Assembly (NCBI RefSeq): GCF_024790395.1
Contig: NZ_JAJISC010000001.1
Span: 62,001-126,000, forward strand
Length of the DNA stretch: 64,000 nt
Direction: 5' to 3'
DNA from: Halomonas dongshanensis
GTDB lineage: Bacteria > Pseudomonadota > Gammaproteobacteria > Pseudomonadales > Halomonadaceae
Part shown: one piece after another, positions 1 through 9,163 of the stretch
How the letters are laid out: every line of letters begins with the position of its first letter
How positions within the stretch are numbered: position 1 is the stretch's first letter
Notes under the pieces: generated by a model
The model's input: the letters and a program-made list of their open reading frames with translations, nothing else
Told to the model about the DNA's origin: nothing
Database searches by the model: none
Position numbers and translations under genes: made by a program

Positions 1-189
1 GCCCTTGAAGAGTTCGGCCAACGCCGCCGCGTCGTTGGCATCTCCCGCTACCGCACGCACGTTGGCCAGCGCTTCGATGCGCTCGGGCTGACGAGCAATA
101 GCGGTCACCTGATGCCCGCGTTCGACCAACTCCTTGAGTAGACGTGCGCCCGCATTACCCGAGGCGCCAAGTAGAGCAACGTTAGCCAT
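1..189 (-). CDS. NAD(P)-binding (NmrA/atypical SDR) protein, 3' end outside window
   Basis: The 63 visible residues begin MANVALLGASGNAGARLL, a Rossmann nucleotide-binding start with the GxxGxxG-type loop of NAD(P)H-binding atypical short-chain dehydrogenases (NmrA, YwnB and related families). A second strand and helix (GHQVTAIARQPERI) follow as expected. The rest of the gene runs off the left edge, so the catalytic or substrate part cannot be judged. It is divergent from an HxlR regulator gene, with about 190 bp between the two starts. Such pairs are common for redox or quinone stress responses, so the regulator may control this gene (inference). Confidence 0.7.
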   Translation of the reverse strand, partial: MANVALLGASGNAGARLLKELVERGHQVTAIARQPERIEALANVRAVAGDANDAAALAELFKG

Positions 190-201
190 GAGAATTCTCC
201 T

Positions 202-267
202 GTGTACCTACTGGGGGGTGTACCTACTGATGTGTACCTATTGGTCAAAAGTCTATTTTTTAGACCA
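202..267. promoter_or_regulatory. Candidate HxlR operator: three GTGTACCTA repeats plus nested palindromes
   Basis: The 9-mer GTGTACCTA occurs three times in the same orientation, at 202-210, 218-226 and 232-240. A related GGTACCTT lies at 282-289. Next to them is the inverted repeat GTCTA-TTTTT-TAGAC (251-265), nested with TGGTC (242-246) and GACCA (263-267). The cluster fills the space between a divergent gene start at 189 and the HxlR-family gene at 379, where an autoregulated operator would be expected. That the regulator binds here is an inference. Confidence 0.45.
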
Positions 268-378
268 CAAGAGTGATCCTATGGTACCTTGTGCGCCCAC
301 ACAAGAAGTCACAGCCATGTGACCACCTATCTGACTGCCTATCGCCCCTTCATCTTTTGACCTGACGAGGCCTTTCGC

Positions 379-756
379 ATGACCGCCGAGACCGCTGCTC
401 CCTGCCTTGAACAGTGCCCGATTCGTAACGTGCTCGACCGTATTGGCGGGCAGTGGAGTCTATTGATCATCGAAGCGCTGGCGGGTGGAACGCTGCGCTT
501 CAACGAACTACGCCGCGAAATCGATGACATCTCACGCCAGATGCTATCGCGTAACTTGAAGCTACTGGAGCAGGATGGGTTCGTGGCGCGCAAGCTCTAC
601 CCCGAAGTGCCGCCACGGGTCGAGTACACCCTTACGCCCCTTGGCCACTCGTTTCTCGTGCCCATGGGTGAGCTAATTCACTGGGCCGATGAGCATCACC
701 ACGTCATTCTGGCGTCGCGTCTGGACTATCAGCAACGCAGTGAAAGCAATGCCTAA
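379..756 (+). CDS. HxlR-family winged-helix transcriptional regulator
   Basis: The protein has 125 residues, the usual size for the family. The N-terminal block CLEQCPIRNVLDRIGGQWS is the family signature, with cysteines of the kind that act as redox or electrophile sensors in YodB and HypR. The winged helix follows (RFNELRREIDDISRQMLSRNLKLLEQDGFV, residues about 46-75), then the wing (VEYTLTPLG). HxlR proteins act as dimeric repressors or activators of oxidoreductase genes. Its 3' end overlaps the end of the convergent MFS gene by 4 bp. The likely target is the divergent NAD(P)-binding gene through the repeats at 202-267. Confidence 0.88.
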   Translation: MTAETAAPCLEQCPIRNVLDRIGGQWSLLIIEALAGGTLRFNELRREIDDISRQMLSRNLKLLEQDGFVARKLYPEVPPRVEYTLTPLGHSFLVPMGELIHWADEHHHVILASRLDYQQRSESNA

Positions 757-2090
757 GCAGCATTGGGCACAGGATTTTCTGCCGCTCGTCCGCGCAAACG
801 CTGTAGCCCCTGCACGGTCAGCAGCGCCAGCAAGAGCACCGCTGCATAGAGCCAGTAGAGGCTTTGCGGTGACCACTCGGCATCCAGCAGCATACCCGCC
901 ACTACAGGCGATGCCATGGCACCAAGCCGACCGACTCCGATCACGAATCCTACACCGCTGGTGCGCAGGCGCGCCGCGTAGCTCTGAGGCGCGATGGTGT
1001 AGAGGCTCGCCACGGCGCCGTTGAGCAGCATGCCGATACCAAAACCCACGGCAAGTGCTAGACCGAATAGCACCGTGGCGGGCACCATGGCCAGCATCAA
1101 CAGCGCAGTGAACAAGAGAAAAGCGAACAGCAGGCGATAGCCGCTCACACGACTGGCAAAAAGACCCATCAGCAGCGCCCCCACCATACCGCCAATGGAA
1201 AGCAGCATGCCCCCGGCTATGCCATGGCTTGCCGAAAGCCCGCTCTGGGCCAGCAGCTTAGGGGTCCAGCTCATCACGAAGTAGAAGCAGAACATCACCA
1301 AAAAGAAGGCCAGCGCCAAGAGTAGCGTGGTGCGCCACTGGGCAGGCGCGAACAACTGCCAGTAACCTTGGGCATCGCCAATCTCCGCGCGATTGTCGGG
1401 CAGCGCTTCGAGCGGCGCCTGGCCCATACGGGAAAGAAGCGTATTTACCCGAGCAAGCGCGCGGCGTGGGCGTTTGTAGAGCAAGAAGTCGAGCGATTCC
1501 GGCAACAGCAGAGTACAGGCGGCCCCCGCTACCAAGGTGATCACGCCGCCATAGAGAAACACGTAGCGCCAGCCCAAGGTCTCGTTGAGCTCGGTGGCCA
1601 GAAGCCCACCCAGCGTTGCCCCCAGGGCAAAGCCCACCGACTGCAGGCCGATGGCGAGCCCACGCCAACGAGCGTTGGCGTTTTCGCTGGTCAAGACGTT
1701 AGCCCCCACCAGGATCACGCCTACTCCGACCCCGGTGATAAGACGCAGCACCCCAAGCGTCATCGGCCCCGCACTGTAGTAGGAAAGCAGCATGCCTACG
1801 CCGCTGACCAGCAAACTCGCCAGTAGCAACGGGCGGCGGCCAAAGCGATCGGCCAGTGGTGCCACGAACACCGAGCCTATCGCCATTCCCACCACGCCGG
1901 CGCTAAGCAGCAACCCCAGTTGGGCGCCGCTGAGCGACCATTCGGCCGAGACGCTGGTAGCGGTGAACGCCATCGCCATCACGTCGAGCCCGTCCACTGC
2001 GTTGAGTACCAGACACAATAAAACCACCAGCCACTGAAAGGGCGACATGGGGCTCGACTCTAACCGTTCGCGAAGGCTCAGCGTGCTCAT
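753..2090 (-). CDS. MFS transporter, aromatic acid:H+ symporter (AAHS) family
   Basis: The product is a 445-residue, 12-segment major facilitator protein. The first membrane segment contains the sequence DGLDV, matching the DGxD motif typical of AAHS members such as PcaK and BenK. The loop between segments 2 and 3 carries the MFS signature (PLADRFGRRPLL). AAHS proteins import benzoate, 4-hydroxybenzoate and similar acids with protons across the inner membrane. The gene stands alone, separated from the upstream minus-strand gene by a terminator. It could supply aromatic acids to the catabolic island 28 kb away, but nothing in the sequence links them. The exact substrate is unknown. Confidence 0.85.
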   Translation of the reverse strand: MSTLSLRERLESSPMSPFQWLVVLLCLVLNAVDGLDVMAMAFTATSVSAEWSLSGAQLGLLLSAGVVGMAIGSVFVAPLADRFGRRPLLLASLLVSGVGMLLSYYSAGPMTLGVLRLITGVGVGVILVGANVLTSENANARWRGLAIGLQSVGFALGATLGGLLATELNETLGWRYVFLYGGVITLVAGAACTLLLPESLDFLLYKRPRRALARVNTLLSRMGQAPLEALPDNRAEIGDAQGYWQLFAPAQWRTTLLLALAFFLVMFCFYFVMSWTPKLLAQSGLSASHGIAGGMLLSIGGMVGALLMGLFASRVSGYRLLFAFLLFTALLMLAMVPATVLFGLALAVGFGIGMLLNGAVASLYTIAPQSYAARLRTSGVGFVIGVGRLGAMASPVVAGMLLDAEWSPQSLYWLYAAVLLLALLTVQGLQRLRGRAAENPVPNAA

Positions 2091-2114
2091 CGTTCATCCT
2101 CATATTCAGGACAT

Positions 2115-2144
2115 TAAAAAGCCCACCGCCGAAAGCAGTGGGCT
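2115..2144 (-). terminator. Intrinsic terminator after the MetE-like gene
   Basis: The stem GCCCAC (2121-2126) pairs with GTGGGC (2138-2143). On the minus strand it is followed by a run of U from the A tract at 2116-2120. It lies 17 bp past the stop of the minus-strand gene ending at 2161. Confidence 0.8.
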
Positions 2145-2160
2145 AGCAAAGATATCCGCG

Positions 2161-3270
2161 CTATTCGCCCCAGACGTCGCGCGCGACTTGCACCACGAGT
2201 TCGAGCTTGGCTTTCTGCTGCGCTTCGCTCAGCGAGTTACCCTCTTCGGTAGAGGCGAACCCACATTGGGTGCTCAGACAGAGCTGATCGAGGCTTACGT
2301 ACTGCGCCGCCTCATGAATGCGCGCCTTGATGGCCTCTGGGTCTTCGAGCTCGCCAGTCTTACTGGTCACAAGCCCAAGTACCGCTTTCTGATGGCCCGG
2401 CTTGATGAAGCGCAGCGGAGCGAAATCACCGGCGCGGTCAGTGTCGTATTCGAGGAAGTAGGCGTCGATGGCCACCGAGCCAAACAGCAGCTCTGCCACC
2501 GGCTCATAGCCGCCCTCAGAGATCCAGGTGGAGCGGAAGTTGCCGCGACATACGTGCATGCCGATGACCAGATCATCGGGCTTACCCTCGAGCGCCTTGT
2601 TGATGGTGCGAGCGTACGCCTTGGCCAGCACGTCCGGGTCCTCGCCGCGCTCGATAACGAGCTGGCGCTGGGCGTCGGAGCAGAGATAGGCCCATACGGT
2701 ATCGTCGAGCTGAAGGTAGCGGCAGCCCGCGTCGTAGAACGCCTTGATTGCCTGTTGATAAACCTTGGCTAGGTCATCGAAGAAGTCGTCGATGTCTGGA
2801 TAGACCTCGGCGCTGACGGCTTTGCGACCGCTTCTAAAATGCAGCACGCTGGGGCTTGGGATGGTCATCTTGGGCATGGCACTGCCTGAGATGCTAGCCA
2901 GATACTTGAAATCCTCGAGCATGGGATGCTCGCCAAAGCCAAGCTTGCCCGTCACTTTCACGCTGCGCGACTTGGTTTGCACACCGTTGAACTGAATGCC
3001 CTGGTCGGCATCGTAGCCTTCCACACCCTCGAGCCCTTCGAAGAAGTCGAAGTGCCACCAAGCGCGACGGAATTCACCGTCGGTCACTACGTTTAAGCCG
3101 CACTGGCATTGGCTCTCAACGGCGTGACGAATGGCCTCATCCTCGACGCGGCGAAGCGCCTGCGCGTCGAGCTCACCGGCCTGACGCGCCAACCGCGCCT
3201 GCTTGATCGAATCCGGGCGCAGCAGGCTACCGACGACGTCAGCGCGAAAGGGGGCGGCATTCAAGCTCAT
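2161..3270 (-). CDS. MetE C-terminal-like cobalamin-independent methyltransferase (YxjG/YxjH type)
   Basis: The 369-residue protein corresponds to the catalytic barrel of MetE without the N-terminal half. It carries the expected zinc ligands in HVC (within GMHVCRGNFRS) and in the later cysteine of QCGFAST, and a conserved acidic region near DAYFLEYD. Members of this family transfer a methyl group to a thiol such as homocysteine. The donor for the short YxjG/YxjH forms is not well settled, so a full methionine synthase activity should not be assumed. The gene is monocistronic with its own terminator. A MetR-like half-palindrome lies upstream at 3356-3368. Confidence 0.82.
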   Translation of the reverse strand: MSLNAAPFRADVVGSLLRPDSIKQARLARQAGELDAQALRRVEDEAIRHAVESQCQCGLNVVTDGEFRRAWWHFDFFEGLEGVEGYDADQGIQFNGVQTKSRSVKVTGKLGFGEHPMLEDFKYLASISGSAMPKMTIPSPSVLHFRSGRKAVSAEVYPDIDDFFDDLAKVYQQAIKAFYDAGCRYLQLDDTVWAYLCSDAQRQLVIERGEDPDVLAKAYARTINKALEGKPDDLVIGMHVCRGNFRSTWISEGGYEPVAELLFGSVAIDAYFLEYDTDRAGDFAPLRFIKPGHQKAVLGLVTSKTGELEDPEAIKARIHEAAQYVSLDQLCLSTQCGFASTEEGNSLSEAQQKAKLELVVQVARDVWGE

Positions 3271-3355
3271 AGGTGTCTCCCAAATTAGTCAGCTAATGAA
3301 CGCTATGCTCCAGGATTAGCGATTCATATGAAAGCGATAATTTTTGAAGTTAACA

Positions 3356-3368
3356 TGAGCAAAATTCA
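3356..3368 (-). promoter_or_regulatory. Possible MetR-type site upstream of the MetE-like gene
   Basis: On the minus strand TGAATTTTGCTCA matches the MetR consensus TGAA-N5-TTCA except for one base. It lies about 85 bp before the start of the MetE-like gene. The match is short and could occur by chance. Confidence 0.25.
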
Positions 3369-3383
3369 TAGTTAGCGGCGCTA

Positions 3384-4247
3384 TCAACCTTCTCCCACTA
3401 ACCATTCGGCCTCATAGCGACTCGCATCGCCCAATAGCGGCGTCAGCTCTGTCATGGCCGACGCCAGCCGTTCATCGAGCCCCCAGGGTGGATTGATCAC
3501 CAGCATGCCGCTTGCGTACATGCCGTGGCTCTGCGTACCCGGTGGGCGCTGAATCAGTTCGCTGCGCCAAATTTTGCTGATACCGCTCGCCGTGAGCGCC
3601 TCGAGTAGGGTGCGATGGTGTCCTGCAGGTAGCAGCGGGTACCAAATTGCCACGACGGCGTGGCGCGCTTTGGCAAGCGTAAAGGCAACCGTCTCGGCCA
3701 CTTCCTGATACTCGCTCTTGCGCTCGTAGCTAGGGTCGATCAGCACACATAGGCGCGGCGTGGCTACCGGCAGGCGCTTGCGAAGCCCCTCTAGCCCGTC
3801 GGCGTGGATACGCTTCGCGTTAGCGGGCAGGCGCTGCTCTCCCAGGTGACGGTGCTCGCCGGGGTGAAGCTCGAACAGCGTCAGCGCATCCTGAGCGCGC
3901 AGCGCGTGGCTAAACCACCAGGGCGAGCCGGGATAGTGAGTGAGTGCACCTTGACTAGACTTTGACGTTGCTGGCTGTGATAGCGCCAAGGCGGCGAGCC
4001 AATCGCGGTTCAACTCATCGTGTAGGCGCGCCTTGGGCTGCCAAAGCTTGATTACCCCGCCTTGGTGCTCCTTGAGGCGTTGGCTCTCTGGAGCATCGAG
4101 CGGATAGTGACCGCGCCCGGCATGGGTGTCGATATATGTAATGGCCGTTTTTTTACGTAATAAGTGATCAAGGATGGCGTAAAGCGTAATGTGCTTGTGC
4201 ACGTCGGCAAAGTTGCCGGCGTGATAGGCGTGCTGATAAGAGAGCAT
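3384..4247 (-). CDS. rlmJ: 23S rRNA (adenine(2030)-N6)-methyltransferase RlmJ
   Basis: RlmJ methylates A2030 of 23S rRNA using SAM. The start used here gives MLSYQHAYHAGNFADVHKH, the conserved family N-terminus, and a 287-residue protein close to the 280 of E. coli. A longer frame beginning at 4316 would read back into the terminator of the neighbouring gene and was not used. The SAM-binding motif is seen in YIDTHAGRGHY, and the catalytic DPPY-like motif as IDPSYERK. The gene is separated from the OmpA-like operon by a terminator. Confidence 0.93.
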   Translation of the reverse strand: MLSYQHAYHAGNFADVHKHITLYAILDHLLRKKTAITYIDTHAGRGHYPLDAPESQRLKEHQGGVIKLWQPKARLHDELNRDWLAALALSQPATSKSSQGALTHYPGSPWWFSHALRAQDALTLFELHPGEHRHLGEQRLPANAKRIHADGLEGLRKRLPVATPRLCVLIDPSYERKSEYQEVAETVAFTLAKARHAVVAIWYPLLPAGHHRTLLEALTASGISKIWRSELIQRPPGTQSHGMYASGMLVINPPWGLDERLASAMTELTPLLGDASRYEAEWLVGEG

Positions 4248-4280
4248 GAAAGGCCACCAGGGAGATGAAACCGAGCGATG

Positions 4281-4311
4281 AAAAAAGCCCGCCTCGAGGC
4301 TGGCGGGCTTT
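4281..4311 (-). terminator. Intrinsic terminator of the rdgB-hemW-OmpA operon
   Basis: GCCCGCC (4287-4293) pairs with GGCGGGC (4302-4308). The A run at 4281-4286 becomes the U tract on the minus strand. It lies 25 bp after the stop at 4336. Confidence 0.88.
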
Positions 4312-4335
4312 GTCATGATACGTCAGCAAAAAGGA

Positions 4336-5019
4336 TCAGGGCTGATAGTTCTGCGCCGCGTTGGTCGGCGTCAAAGTAATCTCGACGCGACGGTTTTGCG
4401 CGCGACCCTGTTCGTTGTCATTGCTTGCGACCGGCTGGGTGGCGCCATAGCCCGAAGTGACCAAGCGCGAAGACGACACGCCGCGCTGGCTCAGGTAGCT
4501 ACCTACAGCCTGGGCGCGTCGCTCGGAAAGACCCTGGTTGTAGTTGGCGTTCCCTACGCTGTCGGTATGTCCGGCAATATTGACGCGCGTATCGGTGTAC
4601 TGCGCCAGTACGTTACCCACCTCGTTGAGCGCGCTGCGGGCATCGGGGGTGAGGTCGGCTGAGTCGAAGCCGAAGGTCACGCTGCTCGGCATGTTGAGCA
4701 CAATGTCGTCACCGCGACGGTCGATCTCGATGCGCGAGCCCTGAAGGCTTTCACGCAGCTGATTCTCCTGGCGATCCATGTAGGCGCCCACGCCAGCACC
4801 AGCGGCCGCGCCTACGGCTGCGCCGATCAGCGCGCGATCGCGACGGCTGGTGCTGCCATCACCGGAAAGCGCACCGGCTGCTGCCCCAATCGCTGCACCG
4901 ATCCCGGTACCCATACCGGTGCTCGAGCGCTGTGTCTGGCCGCCGTAAGGGTCCGACGTAGCGCAGCCTGCCACCAAAATGGCCGCTGCCAGCGGGGTCA
5001 TGAGTCGAGATATACGCAT
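4336..5019 (-). CDS. OmpA-family outer-membrane lipoprotein (YiaD-like)
   Basis: The protein has 227 residues with a lipoprotein signal peptide ending in LVAGC, so it should be lipidated on that cysteine and sorted to the outer membrane. Next come two glycine/alanine-rich stretches (GTGIGAAIGAAAGAL and ALIGAAVGAAAGAG) of the glycine-zipper type. The C-terminal half is an OmpA peptidoglycan-binding domain (FGFDSADLTP, GHTDSVGNANYNQGLSERRA, QNRRVEI). The ATG at 5019 is preferred over a GTG at 5022 because AAGGAG sits 6 bases before the ATG. It is the last gene of the operon after hemW, 21 bp downstream. Its role is envelope anchoring; a more specific function is not evident. Confidence 0.88.
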   Translation of the reverse strand: MRISRLMTPLAAAILVAGCATSDPYGGQTQRSSTGMGTGIGAAIGAAAGALSGDGSTSRRDRALIGAAVGAAAGAGVGAYMDRQENQLRESLQGSRIEIDRRGDDIVLNMPSSVTFGFDSADLTPDARSALNEVGNVLAQYTDTRVNIAGHTDSVGNANYNQGLSERRAQAVGSYLSQRGVSSSRLVTSGYGATQPVASNDNEQGRAQNRRVEITLTPTNAAQNYQP

Positions 5020-5040
5020 CACTCTCTCCTTGATGGATCG

Positions 5041-6222
5041 TTAACGTTGTGGCGTTTCGTCGCTGATCATCGCCAGCAACTCGTTCAAGAATAATAGACC
5101 CTGAGGCGATGCTTGAAGGATTTCGGGCATTTCCATCAAAAGTCCTTTTTCTCGCGCCGCCGCCAAGCGGGGTTCGAGCACCTTGCGCTCGAGGCCCGTA
5201 TGAGCCTCCCAAGCGCTCATTATCACGCCATCGGTGAGGCGTAGCGCATTCATGGCGAACTCAAGCGGTAACTCGTCCGGCATCACTTGGCGCTTGCCCG
5301 CCACGAAACCGCGCGGGTCGTTATCACGCCGCAAATACGCCTCGGGCTGACGCGTTTTCCACAGGCGTTGGACCACAAGCTCGCCCGAAGGATCCCGCAC
5401 GCTTAGCTTGGCATGGGCACCGGCGCCGATGCCGAGGTAATCTCCAAACCGCCAGTAGTTGAGATTATGTTGGCTCTGCTTACCTGGGGTTGCATAGGCG
5501 GAGATCTCGTAGCGGGTAAAGCCGGCGCTCTCCAGCCGCTCGTGGCCCAGCTCCTGAATATCCCACAGCGCCTCCTCTTCGGGCAGCGTTGGCGGCTGAG
5601 AGTGAAAGGCGGTATTGGGCTCGAGGGTAAGCTGATACCAGGAGAGGTGATCGGGCGAAAGCGCCAGCGCCTGATCGATATCGGCCAGCGCGAGCGTCAT
5701 CGTTTGCCCCGGTAAACCGTGCATCAGGTCGATATTGATATTGTTAAATCCGGCGCGACGCGCCTGCCCCACGGCCTTAATGGCCTCATCACCACCATGA
5801 ATGCGCCCAAGGGCTTCGAGCTGGGCGGGTTGAAAGCTCTGAATACCCAGCGAGAGGCGATCGATTCCCGCCTCGCAATAGCCCTCGAAACGCGCCTGCT
5901 CGGTGGTGCCTGGGTTGGCCTCCATGGTGATTTCGATAGCCGACGAAAAATGTAAGCGAGCGCTCACTTCCTTCATTAGGCGCTGATAGAACCCTGGTGA
6001 GAGCAAACTCGGTGTGCCGCCGCCAATGAAGATAGAGATGAGCTCGCGCTCTCCCGCCCAGGTGAGATCGGCGTCGAGATCAGCGAGCAGCGCCTCCAAG
6101 TAGGCAGTTTCTGGCAACGTCTTACCCTGGGGCTCATGGGAGTTGAAGTCGCAATAAGGACATTTGCGTACGCACCAGGGGGTGTGGATATACAACGATA
6201 GCGGCGGCAACGACTTAGCCAT
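5041..6222 (-). CDS. hemW: Radical SAM protein HemW (heme chaperone)
   Basis: The product begins MAKSLPPLSLYIHTPWC and is 393 residues long. The cluster motif CVRKCPYC is the CxxxCxxC radical-SAM signature, followed by a cysteine-free F as in HemW rather than the extra cysteine of coproporphyrinogen dehydrogenase HemN. The glycine-rich SAM motif GGGTPS is also present. HemW binds heme and delivers it to respiratory enzymes; old annotations call it an oxygen-independent coproporphyrinogen oxidase. The start at 6222 overlaps the end of rdgB by 8 bases, so the two are probably translationally coupled. A longer upstream frame to 6312 lies inside rdgB and is rejected. Confidence 0.93.
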   Translation of the reverse strand: MAKSLPPLSLYIHTPWCVRKCPYCDFNSHEPQGKTLPETAYLEALLADLDADLTWAGERELISIFIGGGTPSLLSPGFYQRLMKEVSARLHFSSAIEITMEANPGTTEQARFEGYCEAGIDRLSLGIQSFQPAQLEALGRIHGGDEAIKAVGQARRAGFNNINIDLMHGLPGQTMTLALADIDQALALSPDHLSWYQLTLEPNTAFHSQPPTLPEEEALWDIQELGHERLESAGFTRYEISAYATPGKQSQHNLNYWRFGDYLGIGAGAHAKLSVRDPSGELVVQRLWKTRQPEAYLRRDNDPRGFVAGKRQVMPDELPLEFAMNALRLTDGVIMSAWEAHTGLERKVLEPRLAAAREKGLLMEMPEILQASPQGLLFLNELLAMISDETPQR

Positions 6223-6823
6223 GCGCCACCTTGAGTAGATCGACAAGACCCTGTAGCGCGCGGCCGCGGTGGCTAAGCCGATTCTTGGTTTCAGCCGAAA
6301 GCTCGGCCACACTCATGTTTTGATCGGGCAGCCAGAACAGCGGGTCGTAACCAAAGCCGCCCTCGCCGCGCGGATGCGCCAGAATCTCACCCTCCCAGCT
6401 GCGCTGAACGATGACCGGCACGGGATCGTCGGGGTGGCGCAGATAGACCAGCACGCACCAGTAGCGCCCGCTACGTTGGCCTTCGACACAGTCCGCCAGC
6501 GCCGTTAGCAGCTTTTCGTTGTTACGCGTGTCGCTTTTGGGCTCACCGGCAAAGCGCGCCGAATAGATACCCGGCGCGCCGTGGAGCGCGTCTACTTCGA
6601 GGCCGGAGTCATCGGCAAGCGCTGGCAGGCCGCTGACGCGACTGGCTTCGCGCGCCTTTAGCAAGGCATTTTCGACGAAGGTGAGCCCAGTCTCTTCGAC
6701 ATCGTGAACGCCAAAATCCGCCTGGGGGCGCACATCGAATCCCAGCGGCTTGAGCAGCCCATCGAACTCTTTTAGTTTTCCAGCGTTGCCGCTGGCCAGC
6801 ACCAGGGTTTTCTCGGCCGTCAT
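6215..6823 (-). CDS. rdgB: dITP/XTP pyrophosphatase RdgB
   Basis: RdgB hydrolyses non-canonical purine triphosphates (dITP, XTP, ITP) to monophosphates and so keeps them out of DNA. The 202-residue protein has the family motifs ASGNAGKLKEF at the N-terminus, DDSGLEVDAL in the middle and GFGYDPLFW near the C-terminus. AGGAG lies 7 bases before the ATG. It is the first gene of the rdgB-hemW-lipoprotein operon; rdgB followed by hemW is a common arrangement in gammaproteobacteria. Confidence 0.95.
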   Translation of the reverse strand: MTAEKTLVLASGNAGKLKEFDGLLKPLGFDVRPQADFGVHDVEETGLTFVENALLKAREASRVSGLPALADDSGLEVDALHGAPGIYSARFAGEPKSDTRNNEKLLTALADCVEGQRSGRYWCVLVYLRHPDDPVPVIVQRSWEGEILAHPRGEGGFGYDPLFWLPDQNMSVAELSAETKNRLSHRGRALQGLVDLLKVAHG

Positions 6824-6935
6824 GGCGTTTCTCCTGTGGATAGAACAGAAAGTGTACGTTCACTTACCGCTTTCGCAAGCACCTCGCTTGCGCATACCAC
6901 CCTTTAAACACCCCAAATAAACATCCCGCGTATTA

Positions 6936-6972
6936 AAAATACCCAGAGCCGCACGCAGGCGGCTCTGGGGTA
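6936..6972 (-). terminator. Intrinsic terminator after hemL
   Basis: The stem pairs CCAGAGCCGC (6944-6953) with GCGGCTCTGG (6959-6968), a perfect 10-bp match. The A run at 6936-6940 gives a U tract on the minus strand. It closes the hemJ-thiD-hemL operon. Confidence 0.88.
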
Positions 6973-7029
6973 AGGCTTTACGTGTGGCGAACGCTTGGCA
7001 ACAACGGCTTGCGTAGCGCCAGTGAATGC

Positions 7030-8310
7030 TTACATCAGCGAGAAGGCTTTCTCGGCGGCATCCAGCGTGAACTGGATGTCTTCGGCGCTATGGGCGCTGG
7101 ACATAAAGCCTGCCTCGAACGCCGAGGGTGCAAGATAGACGCCTTGGTCGAGCATCGCCCCGAAGAAGCGGCGGAAGGCCTCGGGATCGCAGGCGGTCGC
7201 TTGGGCGAAGTTATCGACCCGGCGCTGGGAGGTGAAGAAGACCCCAAACATACCGCCAGCGGACTGGGTCATCATCGCCACTCGCGCGGCGTCGGCGCGC
7301 TCCTGAAGCCCATGGCAAAGCGTTTCGACACGCTGGCTCAAGGCATCGTGGAAGCCCGGCGTGCGCAGTTTGCCAAGCAGAGTAATGCCTGCCGCCATGG
7401 CCAAGGGGTTGCCCGAGAGCGTGCCCGCTTGGTAGATCGGCCCCATGGGCGAGATGTTCTGCATGATCTCGCGCTTACCGCCGAAGGCGCCCACCGGCAT
7501 TCCACCGCCGACGATCTTGCCAAGGCACGTAAGGTCGGGAGTAATGCCGTAGTGCGCCTGGGCACCGCCGAGCGCCACACGAAAACCGGTCATCACCTCG
7601 TCGAAGATCAGGATGCTGCCGTGCTCGTCGCACACCCGGCGCAGCGTCTCCAAGAAGCCAGGCTGAGGCGGAATGCAGTTCATGTTGCCGGCCACCGGCT
7701 CGACGATGATGCAGGCGATCTGCTCGCCGATCTCGGCAAAGCACGCTTCCACCCCTTCCGGGTCGTTATAGGAGAGCGTCACGGTGTGTTCGGCCAGTGC
7801 CGCCGGCACGCCGGGTGAGCTCGGCTCGCCGTGGGTCAGCGCGCCGGAACCGGCCTTCACCAGCAGCGAATCCGAGTGGCCGTGGTAGTTGCCCTCGAAC
7901 TTGACGATCTTGTCGCGGCCGGTGCTGCCACGGGCCAGGCGAATCGCCGACATGGTCGCCTCGGTGCCGGAACTGGTCATGCGCACCATCTCCATGGAGG
8001 GAATCATCTCGCAGATCAGCTCTGCCATGGTGGTCTCGACGGCAGTGGGCGTACCGAAGGAGAGGCCGTTGTCGAGGCGCGCGCGTACCGCCGCCAGCAC
8101 GTCCTGATCGGCGTGACCGGTGATCATCGGCCCCCAGGAGCCGACGTAGTCGACGTAGCGCTTGCCTTCGACGTCGAACAGGTAGGCGCCCTGGGCGCGC
8201 TCCATGAACACGGGGGGACGATGCAGCCCTTTGAAGGCGCGCACCGGAGAGTTGACGCCACCGGGAATATGGCGGCTGGCAAGATCGAAGAGTTCAGCGG
8301 AGGTGGTCAT
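7030..8310 (-). CDS. hemL: Glutamate-1-semialdehyde 2,1-aminomutase
   Basis: HemL is a PLP enzyme that converts glutamate-1-semialdehyde to 5-aminolevulinate, the first committed precursor of heme in the C5 pathway. The protein has 426 residues, the usual length. It shows the N-terminal block [12 protein letters not shown], the PLP-binding [15 protein letters not shown], the FDEVMTGFR segment, and the Schiff-base lysine in [17 protein letters not shown]. It is the last gene of a three-gene operon with hemJ and thiD, 14 bp after thiD, followed by a strong terminator. Confidence 0.97.
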   Translation of the reverse strand: MTTSAELFDLASRHIPGGVNSPVRAFKGLHRPPVFMERAQGAYLFDVEGKRYVDYVGSWGPMITGHADQDVLAAVRARLDNGLSFGTPTAVETTMAELICEMIPSMEMVRMTSSGTEATMSAIRLARGSTGRDKIVKFEGNYHGHSDSLLVKAGSGALTHGEPSSPGVPAALAEHTVTLSYNDPEGVEACFAEIGEQIACIIVEPVAGNMNCIPPQPGFLETLRRVCDEHGSILIFDEVMTGFRVALGGAQAHYGITPDLTCLGKIVGGGMPVGAFGGKREIMQNISPMGPIYQAGTLSGNPLAMAAGITLLGKLRTPGFHDALSQRVETLCHGLQERADAARVAMMTQSAGGMFGVFFTSQRRVDNFAQATACDPEAFRRFFGAMLDQGVYLAPSAFEAGFMSSAHSAEDIQFTLDAAEKAFSLM

Positions 8311-8324
8311 AACATCCTCAACGG

Positions 8325-9152
8325 TTACGGTGATTCATCTGGCCACCTCGACAAACGAGGCAGGCGATTGGGCAGGTACTGGCCGCGTTCGGGGCGGTAC
8401 GCCTTGGCAAGGCTCTGCCAAGCGAACGCCTGCGCCTGCTCGCAGGCGGTAAGCAAGCGCTCACCAACGGCAAGGCGCGCGGCGATGGCCGAGGCCAGCG
8501 TACAGCCGGAGCCGTGGTACTGCCCCGGCAAACGCTGCCACTGCCATTGCCGCGTGGCCTCCGGCGAGTGCAGCGTATGCACCACGTAAGCAGCCTCAGC
8601 AGCGGTTTCGGAGCGCACGGGTAGCGGGTCATCGGTGCCGGTCACCAATACCGCTTGGCAGCCATGGGAGATCAGCGTCACCGCCCGAGCGGTGTCGTCT
8701 GCGCCGGGCGTGGTGGCGGTCAGTTGGGCCAGCTCGAAGCGGTTGGGCGTCAAAATATCCACGCAGGGCAGCAGGCGCTCGACGTAGAGCGCATGAAGCT
8801 CGGCGGAAGTCAGCGTCGCGCCGCCACCGGCCTTGAGCACCGGGTCGGCCACCACGGGCACGCCGGGAAAACGACGAATGATCTCCACTACGGCCAACAG
8901 TGTGGCGCGGTCGGCCACCAACCCCACCTTGATGGCGGCGATCGGCTCGGCTTCAAGGGCATCGACCATCGCCCGCATGGCGTCAGCCGCCACCGGCATC
9001 ACTTGGCGCACATCAACGCCGTTTTGCACCGTTAGCGCCGTGGGCACCGTCAGCGCCCAGCCGCCGCAGGCGGCAATGGTTTCGCTATCGGCGATTAGGC
9101 CCGCACCGCCGGTGGGGTCGTGTCCCGCCAAGACCAGCACCAGCGGCGGCAT
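8325..9152 (-). CDS. thiD: Hydroxymethylpyrimidine/phosphomethylpyrimidine kinase
   Basis: ThiD phosphorylates HMP and HMP-phosphate in thiamine synthesis. The start giving [19 protein letters not shown] leaves 275 residues and the canonical N-terminus; a longer frame to 9350 overlaps hemJ and is rejected. Family motifs visible are [17 protein letters not shown], the VADPVL block, LTPNRFE and the C-terminal anion hole [15 protein letters not shown]. It lies between hemJ (12 bp upstream) and hemL (14 bp downstream). There is no obvious metabolic link with heme, so the grouping may be positional. Confidence 0.93.
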   Translation of the reverse strand: MPPLVLVLAGHDPTGGAGLIADSETIAACGGWALTVPTALTVQNGVDVRQVMPVAADAMRAMVDALEAEPIAAIKVGLVADRATLLAVVEIIRRFPGVPVVADPVLKAGGGATLTSAELHALYVERLLPCVDILTPNRFELAQLTATTPGADDTARAVTLISHGCQAVLVTGTDDPLPVRSETAAEAAYVVHTLHSPEATRQWQWQRLPGQYHGSGCTLASAIAARLAVGERLLTACEQAQAFAWQSLAKAYRPERGQYLPNRLPRLSRWPDESP

Positions 9153-9163
9153 GGGACGCGTAC

